Positions 33,569 through 43,234 are shown, counted from the first letter of the stretch. The stretch: DNA of 64,000 bases from Lysinibacillus odysseyi 34hs-1 = NBRC 100172 (GCF_001591965.1 NZ_BCVX01000002.1:248001-312000); one strand, 5' to 3'. Translations and numbers: made by a program. The notes: a model not told the origin generated them from the letters alone.

Positions 33569-33917
33569 GTAATCCCTCCTCTCACATTACATAATAGTTG
33601 TGTGAGCAGCTATTCGTAAATAATTATTTATCTTTCCCTCAAAATTTTTGCATTCGTATTGGGTACATTTCCGCTTTATTACTTATAATGAGACCAAAAA
33701 CTTTATATTATGAAATAACGAACTATATCGATTCACTAATTACTAGAAGTGAATAATCTAGAAAGCTGTTTTCTGCTGCAGCCAATTTGCTTATGTCTTC
33801 AGTAAATGATGTATTATTTTTATAAGTTGTAATCCCTCTATCGCCTTGTATTCAAGTGATCAACAGATAGGTTACATAATAGAAACAAGTATATCTGCAA
33901 CGACAGCCGCTGAAATA
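33569..33917. other. Non-coding gap upstream of mgtE
   Basis: It contains a small hairpin (CTCACA...TGTGAG) beside the mgtE ribosome site and no M-box-type leader. Nothing else was recognised. Confidence 0.5.
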
Positions 33918-33951
33918 AATAAAAGATGCTCGTCTATTCCGAACATCTTTT
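33918..33951 (-). terminator. Terminator of the yjbM-nadK-yjbO operon
   Basis: AAAAGATG-TTCG and CGA-GCATCTTTT pair on the minus strand with a T-rich tail. The stem includes the last codons and the stop of the upstream gene. Confidence 0.75.
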
Positions 33952-34839
33952 GTTTATTATATTCATCATATCGGGCGGCAATTTACATTCGAACAGCAGT
34001 GCCTGATCAGTGACAGGATGCTTAAGCTGGAGTTTTATACAATGAAGCGCCTGTCTTAAAATAAGCTCGCGGCGTCCTCCATACAGTTCATCACCGATCA
34101 GTGGATGACCGATATGTGCCATGTGTACACGAATTTGATGCGTCCGGCCTGTATGGAGCTTCAACCGGATATGGGAGTACGGCCGGCCGTCAATCGTCAG
34201 CTGCTCCAGCAGTAAGACATCTGTATGGGCATGCTGGCCGTCATCCCTTACTTCCCGTTCGATAATACTCGTTTCTTTCCTGCCAATGGGCGCAATAATA
34301 GTTTGCGACTGTACATGTCCATGCACGATTGCCTCATATTCACGGTGAATAGTGCCTGCCTGTTGCATCAGCCCTGTCAAGTGGTGAATGTGCCTATGCT
34401 TGGCAATGCATAAAAGCCCTGATGTATCCCGGTCCAACCTTGTTACGACATGGACCGTGGACGCAATGTCCTGTTGTAAAAAATAGCCTGCCACATAGTT
34501 GGCAATACTGCCGTTGGGATGTTCCCGGGACGGAATGGTGCTCATATAGGCAGGCTTATTCAAAACAAGGATCGCCTCATCCTCATAGACAATAGTAAGC
34601 GGGCCTTTCTGTGGAAGCAGACCATCACTAATCTGCTCCTGCGGAAAGATAATAGTAATCTCATCCCCAGCCTGCAAAATATACCGGACATTTTGCTCAC
34701 AGCCATTCACCAGAATTTCGCCGCCTTCAAATTTAATCGCAGTCAATGCCCGTTTAGAAATACCAAATTCACTAATTGCCTCCCTTAGAAGCTGCCCTTG
34801 TTGTTTGGCATTGAAAGTTACTGTAAATCTATTATTCAT
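33934..34839 (-). CDS. yjbO: RluA-family pseudouridine synthase YjbO
   Basis: A 301-residue RNA-modifying enzyme. An S4-like domain (about 15-85) precedes the catalytic domain, whose motif is HVVTRLDRDTSGLLCIAK with the catalytic Asp in RLDRDTSG. GRTHQIRVHMAHIGHPLIGD marks the C-terminal part. The target uridine in rRNA is unknown. It is the last gene of the yjbM-nadK-yjbO operon, 12 bases after nadK, as in B. subtilis. Confidence 0.92.
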   Translation of the reverse strand: MNNRFTVTFNAKQQGQLLREAISEFGISKRALTAIKFEGGEILVNGCEQNVRYILQAGDEITIIFPQEQISDGLLPQKGPLTIVYEDEAILVLNKPAYMSTIPSREHPNGSIANYVAGYFLQQDIASTVHVVTRLDRDTSGLLCIAKHRHIHHLTGLMQQAGTIHREYEAIVHGHVQSQTIIAPIGRKETSIIEREVRDDGQHAHTDVLLLEQLTIDGRPYSHIRLKLHTGRTHQIRVHMAHIGHPLIGDELYGGRRELILRQALHCIKLQLKHPVTDQALLFECKLPPDMMNIINKRCSE

Positions 34840-34851
34840 ATTCCCCTCGTA

Positions 34852-35646
34852 CTACTCGTTTGAAACAAAGGAATCATGCACGCGCTCCCAAAACGGGAAT
34901 GGACGGAACCGGGCAAAGCGTACACGCTCGTTTGCTACATTAAATGAAATCGACTTAACGTCAGTTTGGATAATCTGGATATGGTCAATCGTCATATTGA
35001 ATTTCTGATCATTTACCGGCTTTAATACACAGTTATGATGGGCTGGCAGTACTAGGGACGAACCGACTGTACGAAACACACGATTATTGATTGAAGCCAT
35101 TTCAGTCAGCTGGAACGCATGCAGGGTCGGATGGATAATCGCCCCCCCAAGCGCCTTATTATAGGCTGTACTCCCAGACGGGGTTGATACACATAGGCCG
35201 TCCCCGCGGAAACGTTCGAAATGTTTACCGTTTAACTCTACATCCATCACGAGCGTAACGTCTGGAGATTTAATCGTCGCCTCATTCAGTGCCAAATACG
35301 TACTTGAATCCGAAGAATTACGATGCACCTGGACTTCAAGCAGCGGATACTCTACTGAATTAAATTCCTTTTTCGCAATCGATAGGACGAGCTTCTCCAA
35401 TTCAGATGGCTTCCAATCTGCATAAAAACCCAAATGTCCCGTATGAATACCGACAAATGCGACTTTGTCCAGTCGGTGGGAATAACGGTGAAATGCATGC
35501 AAAAGCGTCCCGTCCCCACCAATTGACAACACAATTTCAGGCTCTTCTTCGTCGATCTCTAATCCAAAATCCTGCAAATAAGTTTTGGCAAGCTCCATCA
35601 ATTCATTCGATTGAACATCGCGGCGTGATTGGATGGCGAACTTCAC
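34852..35646 (-). CDS. nadK: NAD kinase
   Basis: This enzyme phosphorylates NAD to NADP with ATP. It has 264 residues; the [12 protein letters not shown] motif near residue 45 holds the catalytic Asp, and [15 protein letters not shown] is the second signature. The GTG start overlaps the TGA of yjbM as GTGA. The link to the alarmone synthetase gene is conserved in Bacillales. Confidence 0.95.
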   Translation of the reverse strand: MKFAIQSRRDVQSNELMELAKTYLQDFGLEIDEEEPEIVLSIGGDGTLLHAFHRYSHRLDKVAFVGIHTGHLGFYADWKPSELEKLVLSIAKKEFNSVEYPLLEVQVHRNSSDSSTYLALNEATIKSPDVTLVMDVELNGKHFERFRGDGLCVSTPSGSTAYNKALGGAIIHPTLHAFQLTEMASINNRVFRTVGSSLVLPAHHNCVLKPVNDQKFNMTIDHIQIIQTDVKSISFNVANERVRFARFRPFPFWERVHDSFVSNE

Positions 35647-36314
35647 GGTTTGTCACGCTCCTTTTCCGAGTTATTTAGTATCGCTAGATCATCTTTATAT
35701 TCATTAAAGTAAGCTTGCGCCTCTTGAATCTCACTACGAATTTGGCTCATTTCCTCATCCAGGCGGAAGGCAGCCTCTGCAGCATTTTGCAGCCTGTCTT
35801 TAATCTCGTCGGGAAACTCTCCCTTATATTTATAATTTAATGAATGCTCAATTGATGCCCAGAAGTTCATCGCCAATGTACGGATTTGAATCTCGGCTAC
35901 TACTATTTTGCGTCCCTGCACCGTTTCGACAGGGTACTCGATTATCATATGATGTGAACGGTAGCCACTTGGCTTGCTATTTGTAATATAGTCTTTTTCT
36001 TCAATAACCTTCATATCGTCACGCTGACGAATCAGTTGTGTGACAGTCGAGATATCATCAACGAATTGGCACATAATACGCACACCTGCAATATCCTGCA
36101 GCTCCGAACCTAATTTGTCGGAAGGTTCGAATGGTATACCTTTAAGTAATGATTTGTCATATATGCTTGCCAGAGGCTTTACTCGTCCTGTTACAAATTC
36201 AATCGGTGAGTTTGCATTCACAATACCAAACTGCGAGCGCATTCCTTTCAATTTTACTTTCAGCTCGTCCACCGCTTGCTTGTAAGGGCTTAAAAAAACG
36301 TCCCACTGTCCCAA
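35643..36314 (-). CDS. relQ: Small alarmone synthetase (RelQ/SAS1, YjbM)
   Basis: A cytoplasmic (p)ppGpp synthetase of 223 residues without hydrolase or regulatory domains. The synthetase signatures are present: [47 protein letters not shown] and [17 protein letters not shown]. The start is TTG behind GGGAGG. It is the first gene of the operon with nadK and yjbO. Confidence 0.94.
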   Translation of the reverse strand: MGQWDVFLSPYKQAVDELKVKLKGMRSQFGIVNANSPIEFVTGRVKPLASIYDKSLLKGIPFEPSDKLGSELQDIAGVRIMCQFVDDISTVTQLIRQRDDMKVIEEKDYITNSKPSGYRSHHMIIEYPVETVQGRKIVVAEIQIRTLAMNFWASIEHSLNYKYKGEFPDEIKDRLQNAAEAAFRLDEEMSQIRSEIQEAQAYFNEYKDDLAILNNSEKERDKP

Positions 36315-36382
36315 AATAAATAACCTCCCAACAATGAGGCGACGAAAAACACTTCGTCAGCACATCTTTCCACTTTCTTATA

Positions 36383-36775
36383 TTATACTTCATCATCTGC
36401 TAAAAACGCTTGAAAAGCAGTTTCCACACGGGCGACAAATTCCTCGCCGTAATTACTGTTTCCTTCGATATTATAAATCAATCCTTCTAATTCTTCATGG
36501 AATTGCTGGAGTTCTATCGTCTCTTCCCCTACAGAGAGAAGAGGATCCTCGCCACATAGCAGCATCTTCAGGAGAGCAGGCCATGTATCTTCACCAAAGT
36601 GTAAATAACTAAACTCCCCGTCTTCTTCTACGATATAAATAAAGGCATATGCATCTGAGTCAACGATAACCTGTCTGGCAGGGGAAATGTGAATGTGCTG
36701 TGCCTTTTCGTTTACACGGAATGTCATTTTATTATGTATGTCAACATGATTTTCGATATTATATATGTTACGCAA
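36383..36775 (-). CDS. yjbL: UPF0738 family protein YjbL
   Basis: A 130-residue protein of unknown function found beside yjbM and yjbK in B. subtilis. The sequence is acidic; recognisable stretches are DAYAFIYIVEEDGEFSYLHF and FHEELEGLIYNIEGNSNYG. A TTG behind AAGGAAG was preferred over an ATG 14 codons upstream that lacks a ribosome site. The assignment rests on sequence likeness and gene order. Confidence 0.75.
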   Translation of the reverse strand: MRNIYNIENHVDIHNKMTFRVNEKAQHIHISPARQVIVDSDAYAFIYIVEEDGEFSYLHFGEDTWPALLKMLLCGEDPLLSVGEETIELQQFHEELEGLIYNIEGNSNYGEEFVARVETAFQAFLADDEV

Positions 36776-36894
36776 TGGATTTCTTCCTTTCCACTTTATC
36801 TTTTCATATTTTAACATACAGCTTTCATGTATGCAGTGTGCTTTTTAGAATTGAGGAATAGAAATGTCCCTAGACAAGCAGAAAGGGTGATTTT

Positions 36895-37482
36895 ATGAGC
36901 CAGGAGCTAGAAATCGAATTTAAAAACTTATTAACAGCAGATGAGTATGACCGCCTCCTCACTCATTTTCATGTGCAGCAGGAGCAAATTGTACGACAGG
37001 AAAACCACTATTTCGATACATCCCAGCAGCATTTAAAAAAGGCAATGAGCGGACTTCGTATCCGTATACTGCCTTCTCATATCGAATGCACATTAAAGGA
37101 GCGCTCGACGGACAATGCTTATCTTGAAACAACCGACCGCTTATCCGATGATGCAGCAGCGGAGATGATCCAAGGAAAAGGCTTCCATGCCCCGAGTGTT
37201 AAGGAGAGGCTCCTTGCGATGAATATTCAGCCTGAGCAATTACAGCTATTTGGTACACTTGCAACAAACCGTGTAGCACTGGAGTACGAAGGCGGACTAC
37301 TCTTTTTGGACCATTCTTTTTATTTGCAATGTGAGGATTATGAAGTAGAATATGAAGCAAATGATGAACAAACAGGCAGTGATGTTTTCCAGCGTTTTTT
37401 AGCAGCGCATCATATCGAAAAAAGAGATACAAAGAAAAAAATCGCGCGCTTTGCAGAAGCTTTAGCGCAGCAATCTGAGTAA
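36895..37482 (+). CDS. yjbK: CYTH-domain protein YjbK
   Basis: A 195-residue triphosphate-tunnel enzyme-fold protein. The ExExK signature is visible as ELEIEFKN at the N-terminus, and charged residues line alternate positions further on ([15 protein letters not shown]). Relatives hydrolyse inorganic triphosphate or make cAMP; the substrate here is unknown. It is followed after 11 bases by yjbJ. Confidence 0.9.
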   Translation: MSQELEIEFKNLLTADEYDRLLTHFHVQQEQIVRQENHYFDTSQQHLKKAMSGLRIRILPSHIECTLKERSTDNAYLETTDRLSDDAAAEMIQGKGFHAPSVKERLLAMNIQPEQLQLFGTLATNRVALEYEGGLLFLDHSFYLQCEDYEVEYEANDEQTGSDVFQRFLAAHHIEKRDTKKKIARFAEALAQQSE

Positions 37483-37493
37483 GGGACGATGAA

Positions 37494-38210
37494 ATGGATA
37501 TTCAATCATTACGCACGTTAATGGAGATTCAGGCAATTCAATCAGTTGGTGGTGAAAGTCAAACAAACGCTGTTTTAGGAACCGGCTCTTCCGCCTTTTC
37601 TGAACTTATCGAAGAAGTGGTAGAAAGCATGGGAAATGACCAAGCGTCAGAATGGTCTGCCCTGCTTGGAAGTCACGCCAGTATAGCGGATATGTATGGA
37701 AATAATGAAGAAAGAACAGCAGATTATCTGCAGTCGCTTATTTATGAAGGGCAGCTTAATGTTCCCGCTTCCGTATTGCAATCACTTTCTGCTTCATCTA
37801 CAGCGGCCTCTCCATCTGCAGCCAGCGCTTCCAGAACAGACTATCAGGCTGCTATCGAGGAGGCTGCAGCTAAATTTAACGTTCCTGCTAAATTAATTGA
37901 AGCAGTGATCAAACAGGAGTCCGGATTCAACCCAAATGCCGTCAGTTCATCCGGGGCATCCGGCCTCATGCAGCTTATGCCGTCAACCGCTAAATTTCTC
38001 GGTGTGAAAGATACAAAAGACCCGTTTCAGAATATTATGGGCGGGACTAAATATTTACGTCAAATGTTGGACAAATTTGACGGGGACATGTCTTTGGCTC
38101 TTGCTGCATACAATGCGGGACCAGGGAATGTCTCGAAATATAATGGTATTCCACCGTTCAAGGAAACACAAAACTATGTAAAAAAAATATTAACAACATA
38201 TAATGCCTAA
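37494..38210 (+). CDS. yjbJ: Lytic transglycosylase YjbJ
   Basis: A peptidoglycan-cleaving protein of 238 residues. The SLT domain fills about 125-238, with catalytic Glu in [37 protein letters not shown] and a final ETQNYVKKI. The N-terminal 120 residues are Ser/Ala-rich with no clear signal peptide, as in the B. subtilis protein. Confidence 0.92.
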   Translation: MDIQSLRTLMEIQAIQSVGGESQTNAVLGTGSSAFSELIEEVVESMGNDQASEWSALLGSHASIADMYGNNEERTADYLQSLIYEGQLNVPASVLQSLSASSTAASPSAASASRTDYQAAIEEAAAKFNVPAKLIEAVIKQESGFNPNAVSSSGASGLMQLMPSTAKFLGVKDTKDPFQNIMGGTKYLRQMLDKFDGDMSLALAAYNAGPGNVSKYNGIPPFKETQNYVKKILTTYNA

Positions 38211-38370
38211 CCTATTTTTATCTCATCCTAGTCGTGCTGGAGCTCTTTATTTGTGAAAATCGAAAGTCGTTGTTAGAATGAACATATCGTCTACTAAATA
38301 CGTTTGTGAAGCAGCAAAGTATACGTCACCGCGTATACTAGAAGAAGTTAGACATAAAGGAGTAGCACCT

Positions 38371-38775
38371 ATGAATCGAAAATATACGATTCCTTACGAG
38401 GAACTTGGCGCTGAAAAGCTTTCGGAGCTAATCCATGCTTTCTATGCACGCGTCGCAAAGCATCCACACCTCATTCCAATCTTCCCGGAAGATTTAACTG
38501 AAACAATTCGTAAGCAAATCCAGTTTCAAACCCAGTATTTAGGTGGTCCTAATTTATATACAGAGGAGCATGGCCATCCGATGATGCGTGCTCGCCATAT
38601 GAACTTCAAAATTACACCTGACCGTGCGCAGGCTTGGCTCGAGTGTATGGCTGAAGCAATGGATGAGGTTGGTTTGGACGGACAATTCCGTGAAACGTAT
38701 TTCCAGCGTCTTGTTATGACTGCTCATCATATGATCAATGCAGAGAATGAAGATGAGGGGGGATTCGATGAATAA
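38371..38775 (+). CDS. yjbI: Truncated hemoglobin (group II) YjbI
   Basis: A 134-residue 2-over-2 globin. Residues typical of group II are visible: the FYARV B-helix with TyrB10, proximal His in RARHMNF, and TrpG8 in AQAWLECM. In B. subtilis it is linked to the adjacent spxH and protects against oxidative or nitrosative damage. The ATG follows AAAGGAG and starts 31 codons inside a longer open frame. It overlaps spxH by eight bases. Confidence 0.93.
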   Translation: MNRKYTIPYEELGAEKLSELIHAFYARVAKHPHLIPIFPEDLTETIRKQIQFQTQYLGGPNLYTEEHGHPMMRARHMNFKITPDRAQAWLECMAEAMDEVGLDGQFRETYFQRLVMTAHHMINAENEDEGGFDE

Positions 38776-39580
38776 TGTTCAGCTATTACCACAGCCTGCC
38801 GCACCTACTACCAGTACTACTTATAAGCCGGTAGAATTATATATTTTCATTGACCCGCTTTGCCCAAAGGCATTCGCAATGAAAAGTATATTGCGCAAGC
38901 TTCAACTCCAATATGAACATTATTTCACGTGGCGCTATGTACTAAGCACAGAACTATCTGCGCTGAATTCTGTAACAAATCGATTGAAGGGCTGCTGTGG
39001 CGGTGATGAGTTAGATATTGCCCATCCTGTCCTTCCATCGATCGCTATTAAGGCAGCTGAGCTTCAAGGGAAACGCGCAGGTTCGCGCTATTTAACGAAG
39101 CTGCAGCAATATGCAGTATTAAAGACAAAGAATGTCAATTCTCACGCTACCCTTCTCGAAATAGCTGAAGAGGTCGGACTCGATATGAATGAATTCGCTA
39201 TCGATTTCGGCTCCAAAGAAGCAGCCCGCGCATTTCAATGTGATTTGTATATCACACGCGAGATGGATGTAGATGACGTACCGAGCATCGTCTTTTTCAA
39301 TGAATGCATTGAAGATGAGGGGTTAAAGGTAAGCGGCTCCTATCAGTATGAGGTGTATGAACATATTTTAGAGGAGATGCTTGGTGAAGAGCTTGTTTCC
39401 CAGCCTATTCCTTCAATAGAAGATGTATTTAAGCGATACGAGCTTCTGACAACAGAAGAAATAGCCGAGATTTTCTCCGTTGATTATGCTATAGCAGAAC
39501 GCGAATTGAAAAAACGTATGCTTCAGCAAAAAATTGAACGCATAACAAATGAAGATGTGACGCTTTGGCGTTTAAAGTAA
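38768..39580 (+). CDS. spxH: SpxH (YjbH), adaptor for ClpXP degradation of Spx
   Basis: A DsbA/thioredoxin-fold adaptor of 270 residues that presents Spx to ClpXP. The conserved start of the fold is ELYIFIDPLCPKAF, and KAAELQGKRAG, ALQC-like AFQCDLYITREMDVDDVPS and EDEGLKVSGSYQYEVYE follow. The second Cys of the CPxC pair known from B. subtilis is Ala here, and the His/Cys-rich N-terminal segment is absent. The ATG lies inside the end of yjbI behind GAGGGGG. Confidence 0.9.
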   Translation: MNNVQLLPQPAAPTTSTTYKPVELYIFIDPLCPKAFAMKSILRKLQLQYEHYFTWRYVLSTELSALNSVTNRLKGCCGGDELDIAHPVLPSIAIKAAELQGKRAGSRYLTKLQQYAVLKTKNVNSHATLLEIAEEVGLDMNEFAIDFGSKEAARAFQCDLYITREMDVDDVPSIVFFNECIEDEGLKVSGSYQYEVYEHILEEMLGEELVSQPIPSIEDVFKRYELLTTEEIAEIFSVDYAIAERELKKRMLQQKIERITNEDVTLWRLK

Positions 39581-39627
39581 CCGCAATTATAGATAGTCTC
39601 TTTCATATTTTTATAGCTTTTTATATT

Positions 39628-39657
39628 GCCGCTCAGCTGTTGGGCGGTTTTTTTATT
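39628..39657 (+). terminator. Terminator of yjbK-yjbJ-yjbI-spxH side
   Basis: GCCGCTCA and TGGGCGGT arms around a GCTGT loop, followed by seven T residues. Confidence 0.8.
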
Positions 39658-39724
39658 GTAAATATGTTTATTCGCACTAACGGGCATAAACCATTTCATT
39701 TTAATTCATGCGAGTAATTTTATG

Positions 39725-39841
39725 TAAAAAACAAAAGAGACGCCCTAACCTCGACAGATAGGACGCCTCTTTTCACAAAGGGGATGGGAGAAATGTTCAC
39801 GTTCAAACAAAGGGGTGTATGTTTGTTATGTGATTTATTTC
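39725..39841 (-). ncRNA. roxS: Small RNA RoxS (RsaE)
   Basis: The minus strand carries the hallmark single-stranded C-rich motifs of RoxS/RsaE in order: CACATAACAAACAT, ACCCCTTTGTTTGAA, TTTCTCCCATCCCCTTTG, followed by a long terminator hairpin (AAAAGAGGCGTCCTA with its near complement) and TTTTGTTTTTT. The position between yjbH and pepF equals that in B. subtilis and S. aureus. RoxS pairs through the C-rich motifs with Shine-Dalgarno regions of mRNAs for central metabolism and respiration. The 5' end is set about seven bases after TATAAA. Confidence 0.93.
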
Positions 39842-39844
39842 ACA
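39829..39844. promoter_or_regulatory. Rex operator at the start of roxS
   Basis: TGTGA-TTTATT-TCACA is a perfect palindrome equal in arms and spacing to the Rex box (TTGTGAA-N4-TTCACAA type). It covers the start of transcription directly after the -10 TATAAA (39845-39850). Rex control of RoxS by NADH is known in B. subtilis. Confidence 0.7.
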
Positions 39845-39892
39845 TTTATAATTTAGCACACAATAATAATCGTTGCAACAAAATAGATAGAA

Positions 39893-39901
39893 ATTCACAA
39901 A
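39893..39901 (-). promoter_or_regulatory. ResD-type activator site of roxS
   Basis: TTTGTGAAT on the minus strand is the ResD core consensus and lies about 55-60 bases upstream of the roxS start. The promoter has no good -35, which fits activation. Confidence 0.5.
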
Positions 39902-39911
39902 TCCGTCAAAT

Positions 39912-39925
39912 AGAAAGCGCTTGCA
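39912..39925. promoter_or_regulatory. Catabolite-responsive element (cre) candidate
   Basis: AGAAAGCGCTTGCA matches TGAAAGCGCTTTCA at 12 of 14 positions, 70-85 bases upstream of roxS. Confidence 0.5.
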
Positions 39926-40048
39926 AAAGACTATTATACCAACGTTCCCCTTCTAACCTCAGAAAGAAAAACACTAGATTTATAACATCCCTAAATATTA
40001 TTTTAGTAAAATAAAGAACAAGCGAGAAAAATACTATTTTAAACAGAA

Positions 40049-40079
40049 AAAGGCCGTTAGAACGATTCTAACGGCTTTT
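40049..40079 (-). terminator. Terminator of pepF
   Basis: GCCGTTAGAA and TTCTAACGGC are perfect arms, with a T-rich tail on the minus strand. Confidence 0.9.
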
Positions 40080-40082
40080 GTC

Positions 40083-41891
40083 CTATTTGTTTAAAAGCAA
40101 TTTTTCAAGCTCATTTAATTTTTCCTCAAATACTTTACAAGCTTCAGCGATTGGTTCAGGCGATTCCATATCGACACCTGCCGCTTTCAGAACTTCAATA
40201 GGGAAGTCAGAGCAGCCCGCTTTTAAGAAGTTATTGATATAGCGTTCCACAGCTGGTGCGCCTTCTTCCAGGATTTTTTTGCTTAATGCTGTCGCAGCAC
40301 TTTGCCCTGTTGCATATTGGTATACATAATAATTGTAATAGAAGTGAGGAATACGTGCCCATTCCAGCCCAATTTCTTTATCTACTGTTACAGCGTCACC
40401 AAAATATTTGACGTTCAGCTCGTAATATACTTCCGTCAATCTGTCTGCTGTCAATGCCTCACCGTTCGCATCCATTTCGTGAATCATATGCTCAAATTCA
40501 GCAAACATTGTTTGACGGAAGACAGTGCCGCGGAAGCTGTCAAGCCAGTGATTTAATAAATAAATTTTCTGCTGCGGATCATCGATTGTTTTTAATAAGT
40601 AATCAAACAGCAATTCCTCATTGCATGTAGAAGCTACTTCGGCAACAAAGATTGAATAGCTGGCATATGGGTACGGCTGATTTTGTCGAGTATAGTAGCT
40701 GTGCATACTATGGCCAAATTCATGAGCCAGCGTGAATAAGTTATCTACATTATTCTGCCAGTTCATTAATACATATGGATTTGTACCATATGTACCAGAA
40801 GAGTAAGCACCGCTTCGCTTGCCCTTGTTTTCCATTACATCTACCCAGCGGCTTTTCAGTCCATCTTTTACAATACTTTGGTACTCTTCACCTAATGGCG
40901 CAAAGCTTTCCACCATCAACTCTTTTGCCTTTTCATAAGGCATATCCATTTTTGCTTCTTTCACAAGCGGTGTGAACAAATCATACATATGCAGCTCATC
41001 TAATCCCAAGACTTCTTTACGAAGGGCTACATATCGGTGAAGCAGCGGTAAATACTCATGGATTGTCGAAATAAGCTGGTCGTATACCTTTTCAGGAATA
41101 AAGTTATTGCTCATCGCTGCATGGCGTGCAGAATCATATTTGCGGATACGGGCACTAACATTTTGTGCCTTTACATTCCCTGCAAGCGTGGACGCAAATG
41201 TATTCCGGAATTTTCCATACGTATCATAGACAGCACTAAACGCAGCTTCTCGCACAGTTCGGTCAGCACTCTCCAAGAATGAAATATAGGAACCATGTGT
41301 AATACGCACTTCTTCCCCATCTTCATTTTTAACTTTCGGGAATTCCAGATCAGCATTATTCAGCTTACTAAACGTCTCCCCGGAAACACCTGTAATCTCA
41401 GACATTTGCGCAAGCAGCTGCTCTTCTGTTGCTGATAAAATATGCGGACGTCCCATATTCAGCTCTTTTAGCATTTGCTTATACAGCTGTAGAGGTTCGT
41501 AGCTTTCTACATATTCATTAATCGTCTCTTCATCAAGCATTAAAATTTCCGGCGTGATGAAAGACCATGCCGCCCCTAATTTTGCCCCTAATGAACGCAC
41601 ACGGCTATCCATTGCCTGGTACTTACCGTTTCCAGTGTCCTGGTCATGCTTTAGATGGCTGTATACATACAATTTGCTAAAGCGCTCATTCATTTTGTCC
41701 CCAAACTGTAAAGCATCATATAAGCTTTGGGCACTCTCAGTTGCTTTTCCTTTATAGCTTTTTGCCTGCTCCTCAAACGCCTCAACAGCCTTAAATTCCT
41801 CTTCCCATGCTTCATCTGTAAAGAAAATCGATGTGAGGTCCCAAGTCAGCTCCTCGGGAACTTGTTCTCGTAATAATGCTTCTTTTGCCAT
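40083..41891 (-). CDS. pepF: Oligoendopeptidase F
   Basis: A cytoplasmic zinc metallopeptidase (M3B) of 602 residues that cleaves medium-size peptides. The active site reads LAHEFGHSMHSYY, and the third zinc ligand lies in the VAEVASTCNEELL helix. The ATG before AKEALLRE is used because TTGGAGG lies ten bases upstream. It follows coiA closely on the same strand, as in B. subtilis, so the two may be co-transcribed. Confidence 0.95.
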   Translation of the reverse strand: MAKEALLREQVPEELTWDLTSIFFTDEAWEEEFKAVEAFEEQAKSYKGKATESAQSLYDALQFGDKMNERFSKLYVYSHLKHDQDTGNGKYQAMDSRVRSLGAKLGAAWSFITPEILMLDEETINEYVESYEPLQLYKQMLKELNMGRPHILSATEEQLLAQMSEITGVSGETFSKLNNADLEFPKVKNEDGEEVRITHGSYISFLESADRTVREAAFSAVYDTYGKFRNTFASTLAGNVKAQNVSARIRKYDSARHAAMSNNFIPEKVYDQLISTIHEYLPLLHRYVALRKEVLGLDELHMYDLFTPLVKEAKMDMPYEKAKELMVESFAPLGEEYQSIVKDGLKSRWVDVMENKGKRSGAYSSGTYGTNPYVLMNWQNNVDNLFTLAHEFGHSMHSYYTRQNQPYPYASYSIFVAEVASTCNEELLFDYLLKTIDDPQQKIYLLNHWLDSFRGTVFRQTMFAEFEHMIHEMDANGEALTADRLTEVYYELNVKYFGDAVTVDKEIGLEWARIPHFYYNYYVYQYATGQSAATALSKKILEEGAPAVERYINNFLKAGCSDFPIEVLKAAGVDMESPEPIAEACKVFEEKLNELEKLLLNK

Positions 41892-41953
41892 CTTATCTAT
41901 CCTCCAATAATATATTTCGATAATCGAAATTCTCTTCCATTTTCTCAATATTT

Positions 41954-43063
41954 TTAGTCAATTGCAATAATTTGATCAAAAACCAGCTCAATTAATTGCT
42001 CCATTGAGTAGGAAGACTCCACTTTCCTTATAGAAAGCTTTTCTAATATGCGTATATACTCTGTGACTGCGCGACAGGCTTGCTCCGTAACGGGGAAGCC
42101 GGCCCATGAAAGAAAATATTTCATAGTATCTTCCCGAACCTGCGTAGCAGACAAACCATGGCAGTACAAAAAATAAAAAAATAGCAGCTGCCATTCCGCC
42201 GAAAAAACAGGAATCCCGCTTGCCTGCGTGACGGGTATTCCGATAAATAAGGGAAGCTTCTCACGCGGGAGACGCAGCTCGTAAACCGCACGTAAAAACA
42301 GGTCGCTTACCCCTTTTTGGCTGTAAAAAAGACGGTTCTTTAAAAACCTCAGACGATACCTAGTATATTCTGAAAACATTTCATTAAATCCTTCTTTTCT
42401 CATCTTTTTTGGCTCATAAAATGGGAAGACTTGTTCCTTTAAAGAGAGGCTTATAAGCCGGGCTAAAAAGGTATTCCCTTGAAGGAAAAAGAAATGGCAA
42501 AAATAATGGAATTGCTCAGTTTCGGGGGCATAAGTAATTAAATAATTATCTTGGATAAATTGCTGATGAAATTGGGTAAGAGAAAATTTGAGGACCGTTC
42601 CTTTCTTGAGGAAGGAAGACGGTGTTTTCAACAGCCAAACCGGCATGATATTGGCCGTTTGATAGCCTTTTGTCCGCTCCGCCATCATTGGGAGAGGAAT
42701 CCGGCTGCATTGGAATTCAAGCGCATAGAGGCGCTTTCTTGTGACGAGTAAATCAGGACGCTGCTGTAAATGGGGCAGATAACATTCCAGCTGTACCTCT
42801 TCTCCTAATTGCTGTAAATGATTATATAGCTGCTGCTTTCCTAACAAATGGGTAAAGGACTCTCCTTCAGCAAATAAAGAAACGCATGCTGTATCGGCAG
42901 TATGGGCAAAGTGGGGAATTTTAATAGCACCCGCTTTTAAAATCAATGCTTTCTTGCAATGAGGACAATATACTTTTGTTTTACGCAATCGCTGTAAGGC
43001 TGCTTCTGTTAAGCTTTCCGTCAATGTCACATGTTCCCCATGCTCATTGATTGCGACTAGCAT
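41954..43063 (-). CDS. coiA: Competence protein CoiA
   Basis: A 369-residue protein with a putative nuclease domain. CPHCKKALILKAGAIKIPHFAH forms the N-terminal zinc-ribbon-like part, and QQRPDLLV with LEFQCS forms the PD-(D/E)xK-like core. CoiA supports recombination of imported DNA after transformation. It starts with ATG behind GGAGG. It indicates that at least part of the competence system is kept. Confidence 0.9.
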   Translation of the reverse strand: MLVAINEHGEHVTLTESLTEAALQRLRKTKVYCPHCKKALILKAGAIKIPHFAHTADTACVSLFAEGESFTHLLGKQQLYNHLQQLGEEVQLECYLPHLQQRPDLLVTRKRLYALEFQCSRIPLPMMAERTKGYQTANIMPVWLLKTPSSFLKKGTVLKFSLTQFHQQFIQDNYLITYAPETEQFHYFCHFFFLQGNTFLARLISLSLKEQVFPFYEPKKMRKEGFNEMFSEYTRYRLRFLKNRLFYSQKGVSDLFLRAVYELRLPREKLPLFIGIPVTQASGIPVFSAEWQLLFFYFLYCHGLSATQVREDTMKYFLSWAGFPVTEQACRAVTEYIRILEKLSIRKVESSYSMEQLIELVFDQIIAID

Positions 43064-43200
43064 AACTAAACCTCCTTTGCCACATTGTAGAAAAGATCCA
43101 GGCGGGGTTCAAGCATATTTATATGTTTGTCTCAAAATTTTAATTTAAGCCATTTCTAAAAACAGGTAAGGCGCTGTATCGGAAAGAAATTTTCCAAACA

Positions 43201-43228
43201 AAAAACCCGCACTAATACAGTACGGGTA
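43201..43228 (-). terminator. Terminator of mecA
   Basis: ACCCGTAC and GTGCGGGT arms on the minus strand, followed by six T residues. Confidence 0.8.
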
Positions 43229-43234
43229 AATCAT

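Noticed and set aside
33569-33933. Magnesium riboswitch (M-box) upstream of mgtE
   Set aside because: Looked for the conserved leader elements on the minus strand; none found, and only a small hairpin near the ribosome site is present.
39784-40014. 76-codon plus-strand frame between spxH and pepF
   Set aside because: It is antisense to RoxS/RsaE over its first part, has no conserved protein features and is explained by the small RNA and its promoter.
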